A stretch of 29,561 bases of DNA from an uncultured Oscillospiraceae bacterium (GTDB taxonomy: Bacteria > Bacillota > Clostridia > Oscillospirales > Oscillospiraceae): positions 1 through 29,561 of the forward strand of contig CANQZF010000001.1 in assembly GCA_947628265.1 (NCBI GenBank), read 5' to 3'. Below are positions 13,677-22,178 of the stretch, piece after piece. Position 1 is the stretch's first letter. Every line of letters begins with the position of its first letter. A program made the translations under genes and the position numbers. The notes under the pieces are model-generated. The model did no database searches and was not told where the DNA came from. It saw only the letters and a program-made list of their open reading frames with translations.

Positions 13677-16198
13677 TACCCCCTGTACCCTTCGGCTGAA
13701 ATCGCAAGCGTCTTTGGCGGTATGAGGCCGTCCAGCCCCTTTTGTGCAAAGGGCATGGAGAGAAACAGCATATCCATATCGGCGCTCACCGTCAAAACAA
13801 AGCCGGTCTTGGCGGAGGAAAGCTCAAAAAGCTCGGTCTTCTCCATGAGGCTCTCCCGCTCTTCTCGGCTCCTGTCCTTATCGGACCCGATCTTGTTGAC
13901 CTTGTTGGTCATGTTGACCTGGATGAGGCTCTTAACGCGTTCAGCCATTTCATCCCCATCGACAAAAAGCAAAAAGACGCGCAGATAGTCAAAATAGGTG
14001 AGCCCGTTTTTGTCGTCCAAGCCGTCGTCCGACCCCCCGGAGCTCTCAGAGCCCTCCGCGCCTCCTGAGTCTCCTTGGCCCCCTGTGAGGCCCTCCAGGG
14101 TGCTCTTCAACGCGTCTTTTGAGGCGTCCAGCAGGCTGCTGAGCTGAAGCTTCCAGGTGTCGTCCGTTTTTAGAAAGGCCACCTTGTGCCCCTGCCGAAG
14201 AAGGCTCAGGTCCACAAGGGCCTCGCCTGCGGCCATACCGAGCCTGGCCAGCTCTCCCACCGCTATGGCGATGGGCCCCAGCCCCGCAAGGGCAGATTTA
14301 ATGGAGCCTACCACTGTCTTTACGGACTCTATTGTAAAGGACGCGATATAGTCCATGACGAGACGGAGAATCACGATCAAAAGTCCCACGGCGTTGTGGT
14401 TGCTTTTGGCGTCGCTCTTACCGTGATAGACGTACTCCAGCTCCGACTGAAACATGAAGTTAACGTCGATGCTCATGGGGATGCCGGCCATGTTCTTTTC
14501 CCCACTCTTGGTGGTGTAGCAGGAGAACATCTCGGTGGTGTATGTAAGCAAAAGGATCTTGTTCGCCACGGAGTCCATAAGGGTCCCGAGACTGGCAAAA
14601 TCGCTGAGAAGCTTGCTCCACCCGCTCTCCCCTGAGGGTTCGTCTTCGCTGCCATTGACAAGTTTGGAGCAGTGCCAGGCGCCCTCCGGTTTTGGGTCGA
14701 GGCCGGCGTACAGGTCCTTGACCGTGTCAAAGAGCCTCTCTACGGACTTTGTGGCGCTTGCCTTGGTCGCGCTCTTCTCACCGCTGTAGAGCTCCTTCAG
14801 AATATCCAGGAACTTCTTGTTGTTCTCGGAAAACTCAGGCCACGCCTTATATTCGCTGTACGGCTTTATCTCCTCAGGCGAGTCGGCTGAACCGTTCCCC
14901 AGGTCCCACAGCACGTCAGGCCGGGGAGACGCCCCCGACGAGACCAGATGCGCGTTGGTGGCAGTGATGTCGATATCCATACCGTCTATGGCGCTTATAA
15001 GGCCATCCACCGTATAAGAGCCCAGACACTCCTCGCTCCCGATATTCCTGAGCCTGATCACGAAAGCACTGATATGGGGCTCATCAACGTTATACATCTC
15101 CTGGGCCATTTCCCCGAGATCGTATTCCACCAGGTCCTCATATTTATCCAGAAGACCGTCTGGACCCACCAGGCTTGCCTTCAGCGTGTCGTCGCAGTCG
15201 CTGGAATTCACCTTTGTCCGAAGCGCTTGGATCTTTTCCTTGAGGCCTTTTTTCGCTTTATCCGCCTTGTCGCACTGATCCTTCAGGTCGGTCAGGTTAG
15301 GGATGTATTTATTAAGCTTGTCGGCGTCGTCTTTCGCGTCCTTCTTAAGATCGGAAAGGAGGTCCTGGCACGCTTCCTTAAGCTCCTCATAGTTATCCTC
15401 GTGCTCTTCGACCTCCGCCTCGGCCGCCTCTTTTTCTTCATCCGTCTCCGCGTTGGCCAGATCGTCCAGGGCGTTTTCATAGGCGTCTCTCTCGCGAAGC
15501 ATTTCGCGCAGCTTGGAACTGACGCTGCTGAGGGCATCATTGATCTTTCGGACGGCGGCATTTTCCTCTACCTTGTACCCCGGAGCACCCTCGGAGGAGA
15601 CGCCCACCTCTTCGCCGCCGTCCAGTTTCTTCAGAAGGTCAAAGATTTTTTTGTAATATTTATCCAGCTTATCGAGCTCTTTTTCTATGTCCGTCTTGGC
15701 ATCGATAATCTCGGCGTCCGCGGTCACCTTTTTGAAGAGATCCAAGCGATCTAAGAGCTCATTGGCGAGTACGATGGGGGCGCGGATCTTGGAATATTCC
15801 TCTATTTGACGGCGGAGCTGGTTGATATCGTCTAAATTCTGCGCCTCGTCCGATTTTAGCTCCGCCTTCACATCCTTGCCGTAGAACAGCCGCAGGAGGT
15901 TATTCCCCGTGACGCTGGAGTCCTTGGCGAAGATGGTCTTTTCCACGTATTTGTTTACAAGCTCCTGGAGCTTTTCGTCCTCCATGGTGACGCCGAAAAG
16001 CCCGTACAGGTCCTGAAGGAGGGCGTTGTAGTCGGCCAGCACGGAGTTGAGCGCCAACTGGTCCGCGTCCTGAAGCACGGCGCGGGAGGTATAGATCCTT
16101 GCGAGGTCCACGCCTGTCCCGGTGATCAGGATCGCCGGGATCAGCAGGAGCGTGACCAGGACCGTCACCGCCCCCCGATTGCCTAACCCTCTTTTCAT
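13673..16198 (-). CDS. Large TadG/DUF5702-like pilus-assembly protein
   Basis: This 841-residue protein has one N-terminal membrane segment (GAVTVLVTLLLIPAILITGTGVDLARIY, about residues 8-34), typical of TadG-like proteins and the DUF5702 family of Clostridia. Unlike its TadE-like neighbours it lacks the Glu at +5, so it may stay membrane-anchored rather than be processed. Residues about 115-345 are highly charged with heptad-like Leu/Lys/Glu patterns and are probably coiled coil. A Gly/Ser/Asp-rich linker occurs near residue 705 (GGQGDSGGAEGSESSGGSDD). The start has a GGGAG ribosome binding site, 12 bp after the TadE stop. It presumably spans from the membrane into the wall and supports or terminates the Flp fibre; the exact role of this family is unknown. 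Confidence 0.83.
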   Translation of the reverse strand: MKRGLGNRGAVTVLVTLLLIPAILITGTGVDLARIYTSRAVLQDADQLALNSVLADYNALLQDLYGLFGVTMEDEKLQELVNKYVEKTIFAKDSSVTGNNLLRLFYGKDVKAELKSDEAQNLDDINQLRRQIEEYSKIRAPIVLANELLDRLDLFKKVTADAEIIDAKTDIEKELDKLDKYYKKIFDLLKKLDGGEEVGVSSEGAPGYKVEENAAVRKINDALSSVSSKLREMLRERDAYENALDDLANAETDEEKEAAEAEVEEHEDNYEELKEACQDLLSDLKKDAKDDADKLNKYIPNLTDLKDQCDKADKAKKGLKEKIQALRTKVNSSDCDDTLKASLVGPDGLLDKYEDLVEYDLGEMAQEMYNVDEPHISAFVIRLRNIGSEECLGSYTVDGLISAIDGMDIDITATNAHLVSSGASPRPDVLWDLGNGSADSPEEIKPYSEYKAWPEFSENNKKFLDILKELYSGEKSATKASATKSVERLFDTVKDLYAGLDPKPEGAWHCSKLVNGSEDEPSGESGWSKLLSDFASLGTLMDSVANKILLLTYTTEMFSCYTTKSGEKNMAGIPMSIDVNFMFQSELEYVYHGKSDAKSNHNAVGLLIVILRLVMDYIASFTIESVKTVVGSIKSALAGLGPIAIAVGELARLGMAAGEALVDLSLLRQGHKVAFLKTDDTWKLQLSSLLDASKDALKSTLEGLTGGQGDSGGAEGSESSGGSDDGLDDKNGLTYFDYLRVFLLFVDGDEMAERVKSLIQVNMTNKVNKIGSDKDRSREERESLMEKTELFELSSAKTGFVLTVSADMDMLFLSMPFAQKGLDGLIPPKTLAISAEGYRGY

Positions 16199-16210
16199 GC
16201 CGCTTCTCCC

Positions 16211-16870
16211 TCACTTCACGCCCAGAAACTTCCAGACCTTATTAAACGCGTCGGAGAGCTTATCTAACCCTAAGCCGTATTTTGTGTTGAGATACTCCAC
16301 AAAATCCGACGCGATATCCATAGTTCTTACAAACTCGTCGCCGTTTTGGACGATGGCGGTGGAGCTCACCGTGATGGGGATCTCCTTCGGGAAGCCCACC
16401 AGGGACAGATCCACCGGGGAGACCACGGTGCGCGTGGCGGTGACGGTGACTTCCTTATATATAATGTAGTTTTGAAGCCGCACATCCACCTCCAGATCCC
16501 CGCTTTTGGCGACGATGCTGTCTCCCTCGATCTTCGTGACGGTCTCTTTGGCCCCGGACTTGTCCACCTTTCCGGACAGCACCGAGAAAAACGCCACGTA
16601 CACGTTGGGAAGGGCCTTTTTGTCCCTCTCCCACTCATACTTCACCTGCTTGTCGTCAAACTTGAGCCAGGTGTCGGACTGCTCCACGGTGAGAGCGGTG
16701 GCGGCGTACTGCGTGGCCTCCTGGAGCACCGCCCGCTCCGGGAGGTAAACGGACAAAAGAGCCAGTCCCGTGAAGACCAGGAGGACGATGGGGAAGAGAA
16801 TGGTCGCCTCGACCACGGCGTAGGCCCTTGTATTCATCATAAAGCGCTTTAGACGTTGTCTCACGGCCAT
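16211..16870 (-). CDS. TadE-family pseudopilin
   Basis: I start at the ATG at 16870 (MAVRQRLKRFM), which has GGGAGGGAG just upstream, giving 219 residues; the longer in-frame form would extend past the Flp stop without a ribosome binding site. The leader is basic and the hydrophobic helix reads RAYAVVEATILFPIVLLVF, with Glu at +5 but Ala instead of Gly at the predicted -1 position, a tolerated but unusual processing site. The remainder is a beta-rich domain (EVDVRLQNYIIYKEVTVTATRTVV). It lies between the Flp pilin and the TadG-like gene, where TadE usually is. Confidence 0.85.
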   Translation of the reverse strand: MAVRQRLKRFMMNTRAYAVVEATILFPIVLLVFTGLALLSVYLPERAVLQEATQYAATALTVEQSDTWLKFDDKQVKYEWERDKKALPNVYVAFFSVLSGKVDKSGAKETVTKIEGDSIVAKSGDLEVDVRLQNYIIYKEVTVTATRTVVSPVDLSLVGFPKEIPITVSSTAIVQNGDEFVRTMDIASDFVEYLNTKYGLGLDKLSDAFNKVWKFLGVK

Positions 16871-16904
16871 TCTCCCTCCCTTTTTGAATGTTCGCGGAGT
16901 GATA

Positions 16905-17195
16905 TTATACTGGACCATCTCCGCCCGCAGGCGGATTCTGATTCCAGCTCCCTGGTTCCGACAGATCGCCCTTTTTAATGATTTTGTCCCATACACCCTT
17001 CAACCAACCGCTGAGGGCTTCCCAGAACACCGCGATAAGCAGCACCGCGATGAGGATGAGCAGTACCGCCACAACGATCCCGGAGAGGCCGCGCTCATCG
17101 CTGAAGAAGGACTTGATCTTTGCCTTGCAGGCGTTGACGGCCGCAACTCCTTTAAAATAGAGGGCGATGCTGGCGTTATTGATCGCTTCAAACAT
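16905..17195 (-). CDS. Flp1-like pilin
   Basis: This 96-residue protein is the likely major pilus subunit. A long leader (residues 1-35) ends in SDERG, followed by the hydrophobic helix LSGIVVAVLLILIAVLLIAVF and a short hydrophilic tail (GDLSEPGSWNQNPPAGGDGPV, split around the tail). This matches the Flp1-like group of Clostridia, in which cleavage after the Gly leaves a very short mature pilin; the Glu-Tyr of classical proteobacterial Flp is missing. A strong AAAGGAGG ribosome binding site precedes the ATG. It sits in the largest gap of the operon (55 bp upstream, 34 bp downstream), which leaves room for separate mRNA processing, as expected for an abundantly made subunit. Confidence 0.86.
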   Translation of the reverse strand: MFEAINNASIALYFKGVAAVNACKAKIKSFFSDERGLSGIVVAVLLILIAVLLIAVFWEALSGWLKGVWDKIIKKGDLSEPGSWNQNPPAGGDGPV

Positions 17196-17250
17196 CAGCG
17201 TGATCCTCCTTTCCTAAAAAATTATGCAGACCGGTCACCCGGAGAAGCAT

Positions 17251-18309
17251 TTACATGAGCGAGGTAAAATTGACCACCACCGGCGCCATGATCATGATGA
17301 GGATCGCGATGAACAGCAGCATAGTGGGGATCATGAGCTTGGTATTGGCCGCCTCGGAGGCCTTTTTGGCTGTGTGGCGGCGCTCCTGCCACGCCTCATG
17401 GGCCATGTCCTTGAGCAGCCGTCCGATCTCCGCGTTGCCCTTTGTGAGGTTCTGGATAATGGCGGAGGCGAGCTTCGTTGTCTCCTTGGTGTTACACCTG
17501 TCGATAAAGTTGGAATACGCCTCCACCGGCTCCACAAGGTTATTGAGCTCATCGGCTGTCTTGCGCATCTCCATATAGAGCTCATCGCTCCGGCTGAGGC
17601 TCGTCTCGGCCCAGGCCTTGTCCATGATCATCCCGGAGGTGACCAGCAGGGCCAGCTTGGATACCACGTTGGGGAACTGGCGGGCGATGGCCGCCCGGCG
17701 CTTTTTCAGCTTGTCGTCCACCTCGTCAAAAAGGGCGTAGACGAACACGGCCACCAGGGCCGTCCCGATCCCCAAAACAGCCAGCCCCTGGGTGGAGCCG
17801 CTGGCGGTCATGACCGCGGCGCCCAGGGCGAAGACTGCGGGAATGGCCAGCAAGGGGTAGGAGATGAGCTTTGCAAGCAGGGCCTCGGCCCGTTTGTCCG
17901 CGTACTTTTTCCCGTAGAGCTCCGCGTTTTTCTCATAGAGGCCCTTGTGCAGGGACTCCAGCTTCAGTTTGGGGTAGAGCCGCTGCGCCGCGTATCCCGG
18001 GAGGACCAGCAGCGAGACGCCCCGCATATTGCCCTGCTGGATGGCGGCGTTTTGCGCCTGGAGCTTGGCGATCTTCTTTTCGGAGTCGGAGGCCAGGAAA
18101 AGGCCCATGACCTTGCGCTCCAAGCCGCGGCAGGCCTCCAAACGCTGGGCGTTTGTCGCATCCTTGGCGCGGAGCTTGTCGATTTGCAGCATATTTTCAA
18201 GAATCTTTCCGAATGCCGCCGAGACCCACTCCTGGCGTCCAGCCACGCACAGCAGGACGATCCACGCGGCGAGGGCCGCCGTGGCAAAAACGAGCAAAAT
18301 CAGCTTCAC
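17251..18309 (-). CDS. tadC: TadC, inner-membrane pilus platform protein
   Basis: This 352-residue protein has an N-terminal membrane segment (LILLVFATAALAAWIVLLCV), two further membrane segments near residues 152-195 and a C-terminal one (LMIPTMLLFIAILIMIMAPVVV). Between them lies a type II secretion F domain with the recognisable FPNVVSKLALLVTSGM motif. It starts at GTG, with GGAGGTGG immediately upstream, 13 bp after TadB. With TadB it should form the membrane platform driven by the TadA ATPase. The order TadA-TadB-TadC is the standard Tad order. Confidence 0.92.
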   Translation of the reverse strand: MKLILLVFATAALAAWIVLLCVAGRQEWVSAAFGKILENMLQIDKLRAKDATNAQRLEACRGLERKVMGLFLASDSEKKIAKLQAQNAAIQQGNMRGVSLLVLPGYAAQRLYPKLKLESLHKGLYEKNAELYGKKYADKRAEALLAKLISYPLLAIPAVFALGAAVMTASGSTQGLAVLGIGTALVAVFVYALFDEVDDKLKKRRAAIARQFPNVVSKLALLVTSGMIMDKAWAETSLSRSDELYMEMRKTADELNNLVEPVEAYSNFIDRCNTKETTKLASAIIQNLTKGNAEIGRLLKDMAHEAWQERRHTAKKASEAANTKLMIPTMLLFIAILIMIMAPVVVNFTSLM

Positions 18310-18322
18310 GCCGCCACCTCCG

Positions 18323-19117
18323 TCAAATCTTTACGTTACTGAATATCTTCGTCAGGACGAAGCTGATGATGAACACGATAAGGCCCCCGGTAGCCACGGC
18401 CCTGCCCATGGGAGTCGTATATATGGCGTCCATAAAGCCCGCGCCGGCGGTGCCAATCACCGCTAGGATCACCAGCGGCATGAAGAGCATGATGTTTGCC
18501 TCGGATTTGGCGGCGGTCATCATGGCGTCGATCTCCATCTCAATCTCCATCTTGTCGGCGATGATCTGCTGCGTCTCACGGACGATCTCGTTAGCGCGGC
18601 TGGATTTGCCCTCGATGGTGGCGTAGATGGAGGCGAAGCTGTCAATGTCCTCCAGTCCGCTCCTGTCGGCCATGTCCTGAAAGGCGGCGGACAGCGGGAT
18701 GGCGTTGTTGAATTTTCGGATGATAATGTCCAGCTCCACCATGATGTCCGTCTCCGGGGAGTAGATCATCCCAAGGTCGTTTTTGGCGCTCATGAGCGCC
18801 GTCAAAACGGGATTGCCCGCGCGCATGGCCACAGACAGCGCCTCCAGAAGGTCGAAAAACTGGACCCGGAGCTTCAAAAGCCGCTTTTTGATGGCGCTTT
18901 TGGACGAGGCGTAGATATTGGCCGCTCCCACCACCAGGCCCCCCAGAGCGGAAATGACCGGGATCCTGTAGAAGATGTACAGGACCACGGCTCCCGCAGC
19001 GAAGCCCACCAAAAACGCCAAGATATGCTCCACCGGGCCGTTTGGGGTCTTGGAATAATCCGGTACCGGCTGTCTGTTGCTCACCGCGGGAGCTTGTTCT
19101 TCGACGGCCTTTTTCAT
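18323..19117 (-). CDS. tadB: TadB, inner-membrane pilus platform protein
   Basis: This 264-residue protein has membrane segments near residues 30-52 and 55-70 and two at the C-terminus (about 212-232 and 240-258). Between them is a type II secretion F domain (LRVQFFDLLEALSVAMRAGNPVLTAL, split motif; ALSVAMRAGNP is the core). It has an AAGGAGGCGG ribosome binding site and starts 12 bp after the TadA stop. It is shorter than many TadB proteins but the domain is complete. It partners TadC in the assembly platform. Confidence 0.92.
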   Translation of the reverse strand: MKKAVEEQAPAVSNRQPVPDYSKTPNGPVEHILAFLVGFAAGAVVLYIFYRIPVISALGGLVVGAANIYASSKSAIKKRLLKLRVQFFDLLEALSVAMRAGNPVLTALMSAKNDLGMIYSPETDIMVELDIIIRKFNNAIPLSAAFQDMADRSGLEDIDSFASIYATIEGKSSRANEIVRETQQIIADKMEIEMEIDAMMTAAKSEANIMLFMPLVILAVIGTAGAGFMDAIYTTPMGRAVATGGLIVFIISFVLTKIFSNVKI

Positions 19118-19129
19118 CTCTCCGCCTCC

Positions 19130-20410
19130 TTATATCTTGGTGTAAATACCGGCGCTCTCCAGCTTATAGGTGTTGCGCATGGGGTTTTCCGTTCTTCTGA
19201 GCTGCCCCTTTACTGTGGCCTTCGTGCTGTCCTCTGACTCCACGAACTCATAGAGCGGATTGAGCTCATAGGTTCTGGTCGCCGGGTCATATCCGATGAC
19301 CTCCACGATTTCCATGGTCTTCCTGCTCTTATCCCGCAGTCTTGAAAGGTGGATGATGATATCCACCGCCGAGGCGATCTGCTGGCGGATCGCCTCCAGG
19401 GGCAGCCCCTCCGCGCCCTGGAGGACCATGGTCTCAAGACGGCTCATCATGTCCCGGGTGGAGTTGGCGTGGCCGGTGGAGAGGGAGCCGTCGTGGCCGG
19501 TGTTCATGGCCTGGAGCATATCCAGCGCCTCGGCGCCGCGTACCTCGCCCACTACGATCCTGTCCGGTCTCATACGAAGGGCCGAGCGGATCAGGGCTCT
19601 TATGGGGATGGCGCCGCTGCCATCGGGGCCGGCGTTTCGCGTCTCAAGCCGCACCAGGTTGTCCACATTGCGGATCTGGAGCTCCGCGGAGTCCTCGATG
19701 GTTATCACACGCTCATCCCTGGGGATGAAGTTGGAAAGGGCGTTTAAAAATGTGGTTTTACCGCTGCCGGTGCCGCCGCTTATAAAGATGTTGTATCGCG
19801 CGGTCACAAGTAAGCGCAGCACCTCGGCGACCTCCGGAGTGATGGACCCGTAGGCGATGAGCTTTTCCACCGTCATGGCTTCCTTGGGGAACCGCCGGAT
19901 GGTCACGATAGGACCGTTGAGCGCGATGGGAGGCATGACCACATTGACACGGGAGCCGTCCTCCAGGTGCGTGTCCACAATGGGCTCGCTTTCGTTGACG
20001 ACTCTTCCGGCCTGAGAGACGAACTTGGTGATGATGGTCTCCAGCTCTTGGCGGCTCTCAAAATGGTTCTCCGTCTTGCTAAGCTTTCCGGCCCGCTCAA
20101 TGAAAATATCCTTATAGCCGTTTATCATGACCTCGGTTATGTCGGGGTCGTTGATGATCTGCCCCAATATGCCAAGGCCGCGAATGGCCTCGAACACGGC
20201 CTCCAGGATATATCTGCGCTCGCGAAAATTGATGGATGCCACCTGACGGCCAAGCTCCGGATTCTCCGTAGCTGCCCGCTCCACGGTCCTGTCAAGGACC
20301 GCCTCAATCAAACACTTCAGCTCATCGTCGTCCAATACCGTGAGGTCCGGGTTTTGGTGTATCTCCGTCTTTATCCTGCCGATGAGCAGATCGCGGTTTT
20401 TTTCTGTCAT
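19130..20410 (-). CDS. tadA: TadA/CpaF secretion ATPase
   Basis: This 426-residue cytoplasmic hexameric ATPase powers Flp pilus assembly. It contains Walker A GGTGSGKT (212-219), the Asp box TIEDSAELQ (about 237-245), Walker B RIVVGEVRGAEA (from 284) and the His box GHDGSLSTGHANS (305-317), all characteristic of the CpaF branch of type II/IV secretion ATPases. The N-terminal 200 residues match the CpaF N-domain (ILGQIINDPDITEVMINGY). The start follows TadZ by 25 bp. The operon contains no second ATPase that would mark retraction. Confidence 0.96.
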   Translation of the reverse strand: MTEKNRDLLIGRIKTEIHQNPDLTVLDDDELKCLIEAVLDRTVERAATENPELGRQVASINFRERRYILEAVFEAIRGLGILGQIINDPDITEVMINGYKDIFIERAGKLSKTENHFESRQELETIITKFVSQAGRVVNESEPIVDTHLEDGSRVNVVMPPIALNGPIVTIRRFPKEAMTVEKLIAYGSITPEVAEVLRLLVTARYNIFISGGTGSGKTTFLNALSNFIPRDERVITIEDSAELQIRNVDNLVRLETRNAGPDGSGAIPIRALIRSALRMRPDRIVVGEVRGAEALDMLQAMNTGHDGSLSTGHANSTRDMMSRLETMVLQGAEGLPLEAIRQQIASAVDIIIHLSRLRDKSRKTMEIVEVIGYDPATRTYELNPLYEFVESEDSTKATVKGQLRRTENPMRNTYKLESAGIYTKI

Positions 20411-20435
20411 ACTATGTACACCCGCCCTTCAGAGC

Positions 20436-21428
20436 TTAAGAGAAATAGGCGGAAAGGGTCTTATAGACCACGATGGGGTCATTGGACTGGACATAGGGCA
20501 GGGCAATGGCATCGCTAAGGTCCGGCGTCTTTGGGTTCCCGCCCTTGTTTACGACGACCTTCAGCTTCCCCCGGATTTGACCGTAGGTGTTGTGCAGCGC
20601 CGTGAATTGTGTCCATTTCGCGCCGCTGTTTTGATCGATGACGGCGATGACGGTGTCGGCAAGGCTGAATACCCGGCTCACCTTGTTGTTCCATTCGCTG
20701 GGCAGGTCCACCACAAGCTCATCCGCCCCGTAAGCACACCCCAAAAGAAGGTCCTCCACGTCCTCGGGCGTAAGCTCGCTTATGTCATCGTAGTTTGTGG
20801 GATCGCAGAAGTACATAATCCCCGAACCCTGGTCCAAAAGCCTTATGCTCTGGGCGAGAAGGCAGATGCTCCCGGAGCCGGCACCGAAGATGGTGCTGAT
20901 GCTCTTCCCACTCTGCGGGAAAAAGGAGACCCCGTCGGCAAACGCCTGAAGGGAGAGATAGGCGACCTTTTTCCCCTGAGAGACTTTTTTCGCCGCGTAC
21001 GCCAGGGCCGCAGAGGTCTTGCCCGCGCCGCCCGCCGGGGACCAGAAGGCCACGGCGCGACCCACGTTGTTTCTGTCCACATCGGAGTCGGGATTTGACC
21101 GGGCATATTTCTCCAGAATTTCGCCAACCAGCGACCCTATCCGCTGATATTTATTGATCTGCTGGACGCCGGCGGGGAGATGGACAAAAGAGATGTCCGG
21201 GCCCCGGAGCGCCAGGGGGAGGGCGACCCCTGACATGCCGGCGGGACCCACAAATTCCGGCTCCATGAGGGCGATGTCGTACCGTTTTCCCGCAAGTACG
21301 TCCTTTAGCCGCTCTTCGCTTGAGCATACGTAGATATCAAAAGTATCCGAATACTTATTCGAGATCACTTTGGAAAGATGTTCCACGTAATCGGTATCCT
21401 TTGCCGCGATAAGGAGCTTCATGATCAT
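20436..21428 (-). CDS. tadZ: TadZ/CpaE-like ParA-family ATPase
   Basis: This 330-residue protein has an N-terminal receiver-like domain (KLLIAAKDTDYVEHLS and DIALMEPE) without an obvious phospho-acceptor pattern. A MinD/ParA ATPase domain with a deviant Walker A (SPAGGAGKTS, about residues 130-139) follows. CpaE/TadZ proteins position the pilus machine in the cell. I chose the ATG at 21428 because GAGG lies eight bases upstream; a GTG at 21449 would overlap the phosphatase gene, and an ATG at 21422 is also possible. Its place directly before TadA is standard. Confidence 0.87.
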   Translation of the reverse strand: MIMKLLIAAKDTDYVEHLSKVISNKYSDTFDIYVCSSEERLKDVLAGKRYDIALMEPEFVGPAGMSGVALPLALRGPDISFVHLPAGVQQINKYQRIGSLVGEILEKYARSNPDSDVDRNNVGRAVAFWSPAGGAGKTSAALAYAAKKVSQGKKVAYLSLQAFADGVSFFPQSGKSISTIFGAGSGSICLLAQSIRLLDQGSGIMYFCDPTNYDDISELTPEDVEDLLLGCAYGADELVVDLPSEWNNKVSRVFSLADTVIAVIDQNSGAKWTQFTALHNTYGQIRGKLKVVVNKGGNPKTPDLSDAIALPYVQSNDPIVVYKTLSAYFS

Positions 21429-21438
21429 TTTGAAAACC

Positions 21439-22116
21439 TCAACTTTCACAAATAACTATGGCTAAAGAAATATTGTCCCTCTCTCCGTGGTCAATCGCGC
21501 TTTGCGCTAATCGCTGAATTGTCTTTTTGCATATTTTGTGATTTACATTTTCCAGCGCTGTTTTCAGGATGTCCTCGCCCGTCCTCTTATAGAGCCCGTC
21601 AGAGCAAAGCAGAAACCGCCTGTTGGTACAGCGCCCCTCATTATAATAAATCGTCGGTTTTTTTCCGCCGCCCAGGCAGGAGGTGAGCCTCCCGTTATTG
21701 ACCTGGTCATAGGTCAGCTGCCGGATCTCCCCGTTTTCCAGGCTGTAGATGCGGCTGTCTCCGGCATGGACGATATAATAGTTCTCTCCGTCCAGAAGAA
21801 GAACTGACGCGGTGGTTCCGGTCCGCAGACACATATTGTCCGCGCTGATGGAAATATCATGATCGATCTCTACCAGCTTGTCCCTGAGGCGCAGCCCGAT
21901 CCTGGTGACGTCTGTTATCGAATCGAACCAGCTTCCGAGCATCCGAACGACGCCGACAGACGCAAACGCACCGTCCGCTCTGCTTCCGATCCCATCACAT
22001 ATTACGGCAAGACAGACGGCTCTATCTGACAGGACCTTCTCCTTTATCAGGATGCTGTCCATATTTGTCTCACGCCCGTTCTGTATGCTCAGACCATCAA
22101 AAAAGAAGGAATTCAT
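21439..22116 (-). CDS. PP2C-family protein phosphatase
   Basis: This 225-residue PPM-type phosphatase has the key metal-binding acidic residues: D20 (ETNMDS), D41 (CDGIGSRADGAFAS), D120 (HAGDSRIY), D173 (CSDGLY) and D214 (GERDNIS). Such enzymes remove phosphate from Ser/Thr residues using Mn or Mg. It is slightly short for the family but complete. The ATG at 22116 is chosen for its AAAGGAGC ribosome binding site; the upstream in-frame ATG has none. As first gene of the Tad operon, it should reverse phosphorylation by the kinase encoded at the distal end and so control FHA binding. Confidence 0.92.
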   Translation of the reverse strand: MNSFFFDGLSIQNGRETNMDSILIKEKVLSDRAVCLAVICDGIGSRADGAFASVGVVRMLGSWFDSITDVTRIGLRLRDKLVEIDHDISISADNMCLRTGTTASVLLLDGENYYIVHAGDSRIYSLENGEIRQLTYDQVNNGRLTSCLGGGKKPTIYYNEGRCTNRRFLLCSDGLYKRTGEDILKTALENVNHKICKKTIQRLAQSAIDHGERDNISLAIVICES

Positions 22117-22142
22117 CGCTTCGCTCCTTTCGCGCGGCATAC

Positions 22143-22151
22143 ATTATATCA
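22143..22151 (-). promoter_or_regulatory. Extended -10 promoter of the Tad operon
   Basis: On the minus strand TGATATAAT combines a perfect -10 hexamer (22143-22148) with the TGn extension. It lies 26 bp upstream of the phosphatase start codon. No convincing -35 box is visible, which is usual for extended -10 promoters. The same nine bases recur at 22246-22254, giving a second possible start 100 bp upstream. Confidence 0.6.
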
Positions 22152-22178
22152 GGCACAAACAGACTGTGGTGACATAGG

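Noticed and set aside
14948..15754. 268-residue plus-strand frame rich in Leu/Val/Phe opposite the TadG-like gene
   Set aside because: Hydrophobic composition arises from antisense reading of Lys/Glu-rich coiled-coil codons; no ribosome binding site, and it lies wholly within a gene with clear family identity.
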